From the NCBI RefSeq assembly GCF_030052815.1, contig NC_079503.1, positions 51,068,735 through 51,132,734 on the forward strand: a stretch of DNA of 64,000 bases, read 5' to 3'. Positions 45,789-56,830 of this stretch are shown here, piece by piece. Both the position numbers and the translations under genes were made by a program. Every line of letters begins with the position of its first letter. Positions within the stretch are counted from its first letter, which is position 1. Under the pieces are notes generated by a model. The model made no database searches and had not been told where the DNA came from. It worked only from the letters and a program-made list of their open reading frames with translations. The stretch comes from Hevea brasiliensis. Lineage: Eukaryota; Streptophyta; Magnoliopsida; Malpighiales; Euphorbiaceae.

Positions 45789-47268
45789 CTATTGCTGTGT
45801 CATGGCCTTGGTCAGTGGATCAGCTGAGTTATTAGTTGAAGCTATTTTATGCATGGCAATATTGCCTCTTCCAACAATCTCTCTGATAATATGAAATCGC
45901 CGCTCTATGTGTTTAGATAGCTGGTGAGATCTAGGCTCCTTTTATCTATGCAATGGCTCTATTGTTGTCATAGTAGAGAGGAAATACTGACTCAATGGAA
46001 GGAACCACTTTTAGTTCTGAAACGAACTTTTTGATCCAAACAGCCTCTTTTACAACATCGCATGTAGCAACATACTTGGCTTCAGTGGTGGAGTCTGTTG
46101 TACTTGTTTGTTTGGAACTCTTCCAATAGACAGTGTCTCCATTACACAAATATATAAACCCTGAAATAGACTTTCTGTCATCAATATCTGATTGGAAATC
46201 AGAATCTGTAAATCCTTTTAGTTGAAGTTCACCTCCTCCATATTTTAAGAATAAATCCTTAGTCCTTCTCAAGTATTTAAGGATATTCTTGATAGCTATC
46301 CAGTGTTTGAAACCTGGATTAGATTGAAACCTGCTAGTCACACTAACAACGTAGGCAATATCAAGCCTAGTACACAGTATAACATACATTAGACTTCCTA
46401 TAGCTGAAGCATAAGGAATCTTGGCCATCTTTTCCCTTTCCTCAGGAATCTTGGGAGAAACTGTTCCTTAGAAAGGTGAATCCCATGCCTAATCGGTAAT
46501 AATCCCTCTTGGAATCAAACATGCTGTATCTCTTTAATACCTTTTCCAAGTAAGGCCTTTGGGACAAACCTATTATTCTTTTCAATCTATCTCTATAGAT
46601 TCAAATTCCCAAAATATAGGTAGCTTCTCCAAGGTCTTTCATAGAGAAAGTACTTGACAACCAGGTTTTTACAGATGTTAGCATACCAATATCATTACCT
46701 ATTAATAATATATCATCCACATATAACAATAGAAAGGTAGTCATACTCCCACTAGTCTTCTTATACACACACGGTTCATCAATGTTTAAAACAAAACCGA
46801 AAGATTTAATGGCTTCATCAAAACGTTTATTCCAGTTCTAGAAGCTTGCTTAAAACCATAAATGGATCTCTTAAGCTTGCACACTTTGGAACCTTCCTTG
46901 GATTCAAAACCCTTGGGTTATTCCATGCATATGTTTTCCTCAATAATACTATTGAGAAAAGTGGTTTTGACATCCATTTGCCAAACCTCATAGTCATGGT
47001 GCGCTGCAATAGCTAGAAGAATCCTTATGGATTTAAGCATGGCTATGGGAGAGAATGTTTCTTCATAATCAATTCCTTCCCTTTGGTGAAACCCTTTCGT
47101 TATAAGCCTAGCTTTGAAGGTCTCCACCTTCCCATCAGGACCAATCTTTCTATTGAAAACCCATTTACATCCTATGGGTACAATAACCTCAAGTGGGTCT
47201 ATAAGATCCCAGACTTGGTTCTTATACATGGAATCCATTTCAGATTTCATGGCTTCTAACCATTTCAA
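45789..47268 (-). pseudogene. Copia B RT and RNase H
   Basis: Reading on the minus strand from 47268: MKWLEAMKSEMDSMYKNQVWD, GCKWVFNRKIGPDG, GIDYEETFSPIAMLKSIRIL, then after frameshifts the catalytic LLYVDDILLIGND (near 46730-46690), FSMKDLGEATYILGI, and a 160-residue RNase H frame (46428-45946) with ASAIGSLMYVILCTRLDIAY, GFTDSDFQSDIDDRKSISG, ADSTTEAKY-like TTDSTTEAKYVATCD and YYDNN. The C-terminus runs to a TAG at 45791-45789 after one more shift near 45945. Much less damaged than Copia F, but still frameshifted near 46470, 46830 and 46910. Confidence 0.92.
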
Positions 47269-47767
47269 AGAATTTATATCTAATATAGCTTCTTCATAAC
47301 TAGTAGGATCATCTCCATGATCAACTTCTTCATGAACAAATAACTTTTATTCATTCTCATGAAAAAATCCATATATCTCCGGGGGATGAGATATTCTACT
47401 AGATTTGCGAAGAACCAGTGCTGTAAATGAATTATTTATAGGCATAGGCTCTCCTACTGGATCAATATCCATGGGTGTAGGTTGTTGGTCATTGGTGGAA
47501 TTCTCTAATTCCATTTCTATCTTCTTTCCTTTGCCACCTTTTTGAAGAAACTCTTTCTTCAAGAAAGTTGTATCTCTACTTATCACAACTCTTTGTGATT
47601 GTGGAAGACATAAATAATATCCAAAACTATTTTTTGGATAGCCAACAAACCAACCTTTTTTAGACTTTGTCTCCAATTTATTAGTTTTCAACTTTTTGAT
47701 AAAAGCTAGACAACCCCATACCTTAACATGTTTAAGGGATGGTTGTCTTCCATTCCATATCTCATAT
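47269..47767 (-). pseudogene. Copia B integrase end and linker
   Basis: Minus-strand frame 47691-47347 reads KTNKLETKSKKGWFVGYPKNSFGYYLC, then VVISRDTTFL and a linker ending RISHPPEIYGF. Residues before it (47760-47692) match the end of the integrase, and the sequence breaks at 47768 where element E begins. The integrase core, protease and gag are lost. Confidence 0.88.
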
Positions 47768-50276
47768 TATAACATCCTCCCTGTACGTGTTCTGTACGTT
47801 CTGTTACTCCAGTGACCTAATATCAGTCCGGACAAGTCAGGATGTCTGGAACTACCCTTCGGTGATAGTGAACAGACATATAATGATGAAATAAATAAAA
47901 ACAAAATACAAGAAAAATCAAAGAAAAATGAAAGAGAGAAAATGAAACTAAGTTAAATGAGCTGGCACCGCAGCGATGAGTGACTGCACTGGGAAGGCCG
48001 TTATCAACCCTAGAACCGTGGGGAACCCTCAGAATTAAATTTCGGGACGTAAGTAAAGGTTTATTGAAATATAATTGACACTAAAAATATCAACAAAAAA
48101 ATAATAAATTAGTATAAAGAAAAATAAAAAATCGAGAAATAGACAAAAATCGGTGTTACCAAAAAATCGGGAATACAACCCGAAGAGGGGCATTTTGGTC
48201 ATTTGACACCTAGAGTTGGGTTTTGACCTCAATGTCCATTAAAAATAAATGATAGTACAATTTAGAAATATCATGAAAAATTAAGTTGTGATACATTATA
48301 TAAATAGTGAAAAAAGGAGATAAATATGCAAATAATGAAACTTGAAATAATTAAACATTAAAAATGAGTTTAGTGCTCCACTAACACTTAATTAGGGAGA
48401 CATATAGGACCTTGGGACAGCAGATTCCACTCATTATCATCTTCTTCTTCATCAAACTTCATCTTGCTGAAATGGAACCTCCATGAAACCACCATTGCCA
48501 CCCATGCATGAAGCTTCCTCTCTCCATCATCAAGCCATCATTTCCACTTGGATCCTTCATTAAAGCTTGCCTACTCACCTCGGGGAAGATATTGGGAACA
48601 AAAAGGAAGAGATTTTGTGAAGTTTTAACAAGCTCCAAAAGTTATAAGTGTCCAAATCTTCTCCCTAGCTTTAGTAAACCTTGTGTTTAGGTTGAGGTGA
48701 GTAATTTGGTGAAGAGAAATGAAAAAAAAAATATTGAGACATGAACTTGTCCATTTTTGGCAGCCATGAAGGTTTGTTGTGGTTGAGTTTTTCTTACCTC
48801 TAATGGATGAGAATTAAGGTTGATTAACTCAAATGGAAGTTGCAGTAGGTTAATGTCCAAGTATGTGCATGTTAGTGCTTGAATTAAGGGTTTAAAAATG
48901 GGACTTTGATGCTTTAGTAAACTGCCATGTTGGGTAGCCTTAAATATCATGAATTTGTGTGTGAGTTTATGAAATTTATTAATGAAATATGATGATGTTG
49001 AATGGTGGGCAGTTTATGTAATTGCCATGGAAGTGTATGTGTAATATAAGTGTTGATGTACATTGAATTTGGGTTGAAGTAAATGTTAAACATTAAAAGT
49101 GTATTATGTGCATTGAGCACTTGAGTGTTCTACCCAAAATGCTTGCTGGAATTGTTTACAATATATATAGAAGTGCCATGATTGAATATTGAAGTATTGG
49201 GAGGAGGAGAATTGTCAAAATTGAAAGTGTAATGTTCAAATGCAGGTTTTGTGTGTTGGCAGTACCTAAATTAGGTTATAAGTGCAAAACTGTGAATCTA
49301 ATTGGTATGAGGCCAATGCGGGGTGAAACTAGACACTAAATAGGCCAACTTTCATGTAGAAATGTTGCCAAAATTCTACCTAGAAACTGACCTTAAAAAT
49401 GACCAAATCCAGAATGGCAACTTTGCAAACCCAGATTTTTGACCATATGAACAGTAATCATTAGGATGACCATAACTCACTCAAAACAGGTCCAATTGAT
49501 CTGAAATTTTTACCATGGATAGCTTAGACATAGAGCTACAATTCTTATGAAGACACTAAAGCCTAGAAATGGCCAGAACCAAGTCAAATAGCTTGCAAAA
49601 GTTCGGATACAAAAACTGCCAGAACTAAATGTGACCTAAAATTGACCAAATTTTGCACTAAAAGTACAATCTGTCCAGCTTTAGTAAATTGACTATATCA
49701 TGGTCTATACAACTCAGACTGACCTGAAATTTTGCCAAAGGTTCAATAAGACATGGTGCTACAATTTTGCTTGTTTGACCAGAAGCTAAAAACCAAGAGA
49801 AATAGGACATTAAGCTAGACCAATCTAGCACACTAAAACTGAAAATTGGACATTTACATACAATGATGCTTGAAGTAATTTGACATTGAATGCCAACTTG
49901 TAAAAATGGTAAATTGCACTATATTGGCAGCATATTGAATTACAAATTGTGACATGTTGATGCTAGAATCAAATTATCCATAGTACCTAAAAAGGTCAAC
50001 ATTTACATTGACTTGAGAATTACATGATAACTAGCAAACTCAAAAAAAAAAATGAAGAATTAAACAATTAATTTGTAATGTGCCCTAGTTTGCCTAGTTG
50101 ACTAGTTTGGATAGGTTAGCATGCCAATAGGATTCTAACAGCTGTTCTGTAAATGGCTTTATGCCATACTGTGTTTTTATGGCATATTATGCCGCATTGT
50201 GACTTTAATAGCCTACGGCTATACGTATTGTGTTATTATACTTGGCTTATCGCCAGATTGACTATATGTCACACCC
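47768..50276 (+). repeat. Element E 5' LTR, piece 1
   Basis: Begins TATAACATCCTCCC; the usual TG start is changed to TA. A GTCCGGAC palindrome occurs near 47828-47835. Imperfect ~150-190 bp repeats lie at 49290-49800, each with words like CCATAACTCACT and CTGAAATTTTTACC. Ends with CTATA, the first target copy of G. No gene. Confidence 0.86.
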
Positions 50277-51085
50277 TACCCCTCTGTAAGGCATGACATG
50301 ATCCCGTAGTATACCTGATGAATTACCAACTCCGTCTACTGATAACCCATTAAATACACTACAAGGGATTTTAAAAACTTTTCTTACTTCTTTTACAGTG
50401 GTGAGCACTATTTATAGGTGTTAAAGACTTTGGTGAACTGAAGTGAAACAACTAACTCATTTGATTTATTTGGAATATCTGTAAAAATTTTGGCAAGGTG
50501 CCATTTGTATTTTGGACAAAACAGTTCTTCAGAAAACCTGTAAAAAGCACTTCAATTATTTTCCAAATCTCAACTCCAACATTTTTCTCAATACAACACA
50601 TTTCTCAACTCAATTCCATAGAAATTTTTCAAAGTCTAAGATAAGGAAATATAATACAATTTTTATAAATCAAATAACTCATAATAAATTTACAACTTCA
50701 AGGTACAATTTGAATTTACAACTGCTCAAAACCAAAAACGAAATATACATACAGTGTCATACATTACAGTACAAAATGCAAAATATTGGTATACTCATTA
50801 TACCAGGTAATCCCTCACTGGATGTATTAGCAGCCTAGTCTGCTGCCCTGTCTGTCTCTCTACCTGCGACAGCAATAAAAAGCTATCGCTGAGACAATGT
50901 CTTAGTGGTGCACAACATTAACCAAATACAATTTTAATTCACAATTCATAAATCATATCAATAGTGGATAGTTAAAACCATAGTTAAATTCAAGACAATG
51001 AATGTCATAAGGAATTTAAACTCCAATTCACAAATTATCAAAATTCATAATAACACAATTTAGTCAAATAGTTTAAGAATACCGT

Positions 51086-51392
51086 ATTGCCAATTCATAC
51101 ACAATTTGCTCAAATTACTGAATAACACAGTTTTTTTCCAATCAATGACACAATTTGATCAAATAACTGAATAATACCATTTTGCAAATCAATAACACAA
51201 TCCGATCAAATAACTGAATAATATCGTTTTGCAAATCAATAACACAATTCGATCAAATAACTGAATAATATCGTTTTGCAAATCAATAACACAATTCGAT
51301 CAAATAACTGAATAATATCGTTTTGCAAATCAATAACACAATTCGATCAAATAACTGAATAATACAATGTTGCCAATCAATAACACAATTTA
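51086..51392. repeat. 47-bp tandem repeat inside LTR G
   Basis: About six copies; the central four are nearly identical, with CAATAACACAATTCGATCAA followed by ATAACTGAATAATATCG and TTTTGCAAAT. Outer copies are more diverged. No spacers, so not CRISPR-like. Confidence 0.93.
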
Positions 51393-51444
51393 GGTCATGA
51401 CACAAATTTTTCCATATATGCCGTGTTGTATACCACGACAAGAC

Positions 51445-51612
51445 ATACTCACCCCAATATTCGAAATCAATGAGGGAGGAAGCTAGCTATATAATGAGAA
51501 CTCATCCACACTCACCTCAGACTGGAAAGTCAAAGAGGGAGGAACATAATCATACTCACCCCAGACTGATAAGTCAAAGAGGGAGGAATAATCACACTCA
51601 CCCCATTAATGG
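51445..51612. repeat. ~50-bp repeats inside LTR G
   Basis: Three or four copies of a unit with CACTCACCCCAGACTG, AAGTCAAAGAGGGAGGAA and TAATCA-like parts. Diverged and of unequal length. Confidence 0.75.
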
Positions 51613-54272
51613 AGGAGGAACATAATATCAGTGTCATGCCAATTGTGAGTCAAAACAATTCCAAACATTTTATTCAAATGATCCGTAAGAATCCAATAAA
51701 TTTCCAAAGTTATAATTTCATTCACAAAATGGCAACACAATTCGTAATTCACTTCAATTTCCACAAAAACCATTCACAATGTTTTTCAATCAATAAGTGT
51801 CCACCAAACACATTTCCATAATTTAAAACAATAATATACAAATAGTCATAATTTATTTCAATTGAAAAATTCAAAAGAAATAGCCATTGTGCACAAACCT
51901 CTGATGACTGTCCCCCTGGTCTGGACTCAATGTTTCCTTCCCTTTTGCTGAGTCCTTGTTAACTGAGAAACACAAATTGAAGTGTTTCAGTACTAAATTA
52001 AATTGTTTCTATCGATGGTGTTTGGTAAATAATGCACTGAACTCAATTATTCACTTAATCACCTAATATACCGACCCTCGTTGCGTTTTAGGTAAATTAG
52101 GTTTTAGTGTCGTTAATATGTCACATTCGATAGGGTTTTAGGTTTGGTATGTTTTACCAAAGTCATTTCCTTGCTTAGTGCACTTTAATGCAAATTCTTT
52201 GGATTAGGGATACTGGTTTGACCTAGCCGGACGGCCTAGTTCCCTCGGTTTTCGGGTTTCGGTCAAAACTACAAACTTGTAGATCTAGGTCTTATTGCAC
52301 GCGGAGAAAAATTTCAGGTTAATCCGAGTTAATTAGACCAAGTTATGGTCATTATACTATTGCTGGTCAAATGGTACCAATTAGGTCAATTTTTGGTCAA
52401 TTTGGTCAACTCTGGTTCGGCCAGTTTTTGGACCCGAACTTGTGCAAGTTGTTTGACTTGCTTATGGTCATTTCTGGGCTTTGGTGTCTTCATACGACTT
52501 GTAGGTATGGATCTTAACTATTCTTGGTCAAAATTTCAGGTCAATTGGACCTGGTTTGAGTGAGTTATGGCCTAAACACTCACTGCTGCCCAATTGGTCA
52601 TTTTTCAGGTCCTAATTGCACCTAATCCGAATTGGTCATTTTTTTAGGTCACCTTGCAAGCAGAATTTTGGTATGTTTTCTCAATGAAAGTTGGCACATT
52701 TTGTGCCTAGTTTCACCTCCAATTGGTCTCATACCAATTGAGGTTACACATTTAAACTTATTGGTCTGTTTGCACACTGCCCTCTATGTGTCTTTCAAAC
52801 CCCAATTCAAACACACATTTAACTTGCTCTACTTTAAATCCCCATACCTAATTCTGATTTTATACCATTCCATATTCATTTATCACTTCTTACTATGGTC
52901 AATTTGGACAGAATACAAACATTCTCAATACATCAAATACAACCCTAAACCACAAAGTCCAAATTTAGCAATATATGTACATAAATACACCTAATCATTA
53001 CATATAATCTCCACTACTTATTTACATATACATTCATCAATTCTTCTATGTCAACATTCTGCCAACACTTCCATCAATACATACAATTATGCAAGGGTTC
53101 CCAAGCTGCCGAAATTGTCCTTCAACACCACATTGCCCTACAATCCATCAATTCTCATCCAAGTGCCAAAATCACCATATATATGTGAAACAATTCATTA
53201 GGATATTAATTTACCATGATCAACATTATTTCTCATCAATTATATGCATAATAAATCATCAAATGTGTGACCCCATGGCTGTCCAAAAATGGCTATCTCA
53301 ATAACTATTTAAACTTCAAAATTTCCTTCACAAAACTAACACCCATAACATAAACATAAAGTTTAACAAGGAAATTCTCAAAAATGTAAACTTACCTTTA
53401 TTTGTAACTTGCTAAACCTTCACCAAACTTCTCAAATTTGGTATCAATATCTTCCTTGTGATGTGTAGACCATTTTTTATGAAGGAACTTAAAGGATTGG
53501 AGTTGAAAATGGGGAGGTTAAGTGAGCTAATGCAAAACGTCAATGGTGGATTCTTTCATCTTCATTCACGGCATGGTTGAGCTAAGTGAGGAAGATGAGG
53601 TTTGAGTGGGAGAAATCTGCCCACTTATGAGTATATTTAATCCATTTAATGTTCTTAGTGGTCCACTAAAAAAAATTATATCATATAATAAGCCAAATGT
53701 GCATTTATTCCACATTAACCCATGATTTTAGCTATTTGTATTAGGTACCAATAAACTAATTTTTCATTTCATTTTCTAAGTGTAATATTATTTATTTTTA
53801 ATGGACATTTAGGTCAAAATACAATTCGGGGTGTCAAATGACCATAATGCCCCTATTCGGGTTATGTTCCCATTTTTCAGATTCTGGGTTTTGTCTGCAT
53901 TTTCGATTTCGACTTTTCTTTGTACTATTTATTTAATTTTTCTTTGATATTTCTAATGATATTTATTCTTCATCTTGGGTGTATTTTAGTCCTAAAATTA
54001 TTTTCCGTGGTTCCCCATGATCGAGGCGATCCAACGGTTCACGCCGTGACTTCCCGGTGCGGTCACCCATCGCTAGGTTTCCCGGCTCGCTTAACTTGAT
54101 CACATTTCTTTGCTATTATTTTTCCTTTATTTTTCTTGTATTTTCTTTTCTTGTTTTTCATTATTTTATGTCTCCTCACTCATATTGAAATGTAGTTCTA
54201 GGCATCCTAGCTGTCCGGACAGCACTGGTCACTGGAATAGCAGAACGCACTACCGAACTTAGGGGTGTTACA

Positions 54273-55209
54273 CTATATGGCTTTTTAGCCACACTATTTG
54301 CATACCAGGAGACACTTTGTGACCGATGGTGTGACGGCCTGAAGTACTAGGTACCCAGTGCCAGTATATCCGTTTATCCAGTCTGGTTGGTATATAGGCT
54401 GCACGGGCAGTTAATTTAAGCACTACTAAATTCAAATAGCTAAATTCAGTTTACTGACATACAGCACCACCAAAATTAGCAAAAATGAAAGGTTAGCAAA
54501 TAAAAGTAAAATCAACAACTGTAAAGAATATCAATGTCATAAATTCATAAACAATTCATTTACTTTATTTTAGTGTATATGTCTTTATATTTGGCACCAC
54601 TAAGCAAAATTGGTTAGCGCGTTGCTTTTATAACGCATAGGTATTGGAGACACAGCTGGGGAGCCCAGCAGACCTATGACCGGGTGAGACATTATATCTG
54701 CACATGAGTCCAGAGTCATCTGCACTACACTGCATACATGGTAGGACTTAGGATCTTGTGTAATGACTATTAATTGTATTTTGACATTTTGTTATGTAAT
54801 TTGTATATTCTAAAACTTTAAGGTTTGTGATAAATTGTACATATTAAACTCCTATGGAGAGTGTTTGGATGCATGTAAATTATGATGGATTGTATTTTGA
54901 AATTATGAAATTTTGAGACTGAAAAATTATTTGGAAAGTTTAGATTATTATATTGAACTGTTTTTAATAGGTTTAGAAGGATAGTTTGTCCGAAATACAG
55001 ACGGCACCTTGCCAGATTTTTATTACTAATTTTGAAACACTGATTTTATTAAAGTATGAAAATAGTATCAGCATGATATGAATATTACATAAAAGACTTC
55101 TTAAAATCAAATTGAATTCAGGAAATGAGTTGATTACAGACTAGGTGCTCCGGCAAGCCGTGTAGCACGCCTTGCTCGGCTATACTGTAAACGGGGGAGG
55201 GGTGTTACA
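54273..55209 (+). repeat. Element E 5' LTR, piece 2
   Basis: Continues after the second CTATA of G and ends GGGAGGGGTGTTACA. It shares the GTGACCGATGGTGTGA, TTAGCGCGTTGCTTTT and GGAGCCCAGCAGACC blocks with solo LTR D (43985-44330). Confidence 0.87.
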
Positions 55210-55214
55210 TTTAG

Positions 55215-55226
55215 TGGTATCAGAGC
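55215..55226 (+). other. Primer-binding site, tRNA-iMet type (element E)
   Basis: TGGTATCAGAGC, five bases after the LTR end. Confidence 0.9.
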
Positions 55227-55338
55227 ATGGTTTAGGCATTTTTGGACCTAGATAGATTGCATATCATGCATTGCATTGTAAGTGTTAAGATGACTCTAAT
55301 GCAGATCTTTTGATTTGTTTTGTTATTTTGATCAGAAT

Positions 55339-55509
55339 ATGGACTCCACATCGCAGAGAGCGGTCGATGAGGAGGTGGAGAGTCATGCTCCATCTATGAC
55401 TAAACCAGGAAACAGGACGGAACCTGCTCCACCAATACCAAATGCACCAGCCACATTTCAGCAAATGGCTGAGTTCTTTAGACAGATGGTAGGAGTTATG
55501 CCACCACCA
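55339..55509 (+). pseudogene. Element E Gag, N-terminal fragment
   Basis: Starts MDSTSQRAVDEEVESHAP, followed by PNAPATFQQMAEFFRQMVG. The QMAEFFRQM segment is a common feature near the N-terminus of Del/Tekay gag proteins. The frame is cut after 57 codons by insertion H; the extension of this ORF to 55539 is LTR sequence. Confidence 0.75.
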
Positions 55510-56830
55510 TGTCACACCCTACTCCGCCATAAGATGTAACATGATCCCGTAGTACACCTAATGAATTACCGTACTTCGCCTACCGATAACCCATTGGATA
55601 TACTACAAGGGATTTTAAAACAATTTTTGTGAAATTTAAATCATCGATGAAAATCTGGTGTTATGAAATTTTTTTCAAAATTTTGGCAGAGTGCCGGCTG
55701 TATTTTGAGAAAATAGTTCTTCAAACCTGAAAAAGAAAACACTCCCAATATGTTTTCTCAAATACAACTCCAAGAAAACTTCATTTCATCTCACAATTCA
55801 ATCTCAATAATCAAATCAATTCACTTCCAAACCAATCTCATCATAAAGAATATTTCATTGATTACAAGACTCAACATTAATATTACAAAACTATTCATGT
55901 AAATGAAATCTCAAATTTTCATTTACAATAATTTATATTTAATTACATACATAAATATTTTACAAGAGTTTTTATACAACTGCTCAAATAATTTACATAC
56001 ATATTATTACATGCATAGATCAAAACCTGTGTACATGGGTATACCTGGAGCTGATCTGAATTTCTCTTCAAAGAAGCTTACTCAATTGCTCTATACTCTT
56101 TTCACCTGCGACAGCATACATAGCTATCGCTGAGTGGCAAACTCAGTGGTGCACAATTATAACTTAAAACATAGTTCAATATACCTTAGCAAAATTACAG
56201 CAAATAATTTAGAAATCAGGATACTCATCAAATTCCAAAAATTAAATCATTCATTGCCAATAACATAAATCATTTGTATGAAATGACTTTGATCACGAAA
56301 TTCAATTTATCAAATCACAACCAAACATTTAAGGTAATTCCAACAAAATCAATTATACATAAATCATAATTGAAATCACAATTCTTTACTATTCAAAACC
56401 ATTCTTTATCTCACTAACTATGCAAGACTAATCCGAAAGGGCCATCTTTGGGGTGATTCTAACTCCTATGGTCGAGGAGGTCGAATCGGATTCTAACTCC
56501 CTATGGTCGGGGAGGTCGAATCATTGTGCACAGTACACATCATAATAATGAAACTTCCAAAAGGGCCATAACATAAAACTTAGATCTAACATCTAATAAG
56601 AGAAGAATCTAAGCCTGTGCACATACCATGGTAATCAAAACACAACTAACTCCATTGTCTTCTCAACAAATGAGAGAGATGGGTAATAACCTAGTCAAGC
56701 ATCTATAGTGAGATATAAAACAATATTACAATCCTTTTAGTGAGCATAAATCACAATACAATTCGATTCAAAGTCAATTCCAATATTCAATAATTTTTAT
56801 GCTCATCACAATTCAAATCATAAATTTGCA
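55510..56830 (-). mobile_element. Reverse LTR fragment H, truncated
   Basis: Begins TGTCACACCCTACTCC and tracks solo LTR G from its left end (for example ATGATCCCGTAGTA, ATACTACAAGGGATTTTAAAA) for several hundred bases. A 36-bp duplication with TATGGTCG-GGAGGTCGAATC lies at 56455-56523. It stops near 56830, where satellite resumes, so about two thirds of the LTR are missing. Whether an internal region once followed cannot be known. Confidence 0.85.

Larger units (their letters stand above)
16871..47767 (-). mobile_element. Copia element B (minus strand), dispersed by nested insertions
   Basis: Pieces at 16871-17653, 41254-41789 and 44885-45720 together form one inverted LTR of about 2.15 kb; pol follows on the minus strand at 45789-47767. 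The LTR ends (TGTTAGTTGTGTGTGCCC on the minus strand) and the adjoining AGTGGGAGAT purine tract match the Copia F family. Athila C and solo LTR D lie inside its LTR, and Ty3/gypsy element E cuts the pol gene at 47768. The gag-side half and 5' LTR are missing from the window. Confidence 0.88.
50277..54272 (-). mobile_element. Solo LTR G, reverse orientation (3996 bp)
   Basis: Left end TGTCACACCCTACC, right end GGGGTGTTACA, perfect CTATA duplication (50272-50276 and 54273-54277). On the minus strand it begins TGTAACACCCCTAAG and carries the GTCCGGAC palindrome (54209-54216). Element E's LTR resumes directly after it, in register with the matching part of D. ORFs within (50512-50838, 52345-52563, 52632-52994 and others) lack recognisable features. 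Confidence 0.92.
47768..55509 (+). mobile_element. Ty3/gypsy element E (5' LTR and start of gag)
   Basis: 5' LTR in two pieces (47768-50276 and 54273-55209) split by solo LTR G, then an iMet primer site and a gag start, which is cut by H at 55510. TGTAACACCC-type ends, LTR of about 3.4 kb and the gag N-terminus suggest a Tekay/Del-type chromovirus. Pol and 3' LTR are absent from the window. Confidence 0.85.

Noticed and set aside
51086..51392. CRISPR-like array
   Set aside because: The repeats are head-to-tail with no unique spacers, in a plant LTR.
50512..53304. Several plus-strand ORFs of 70-120 codons inside LTR G as possible genes
   Set aside because: They lie in a solo LTR with clear ends and target duplication, have biased AT-driven composition and no recognisable domains.
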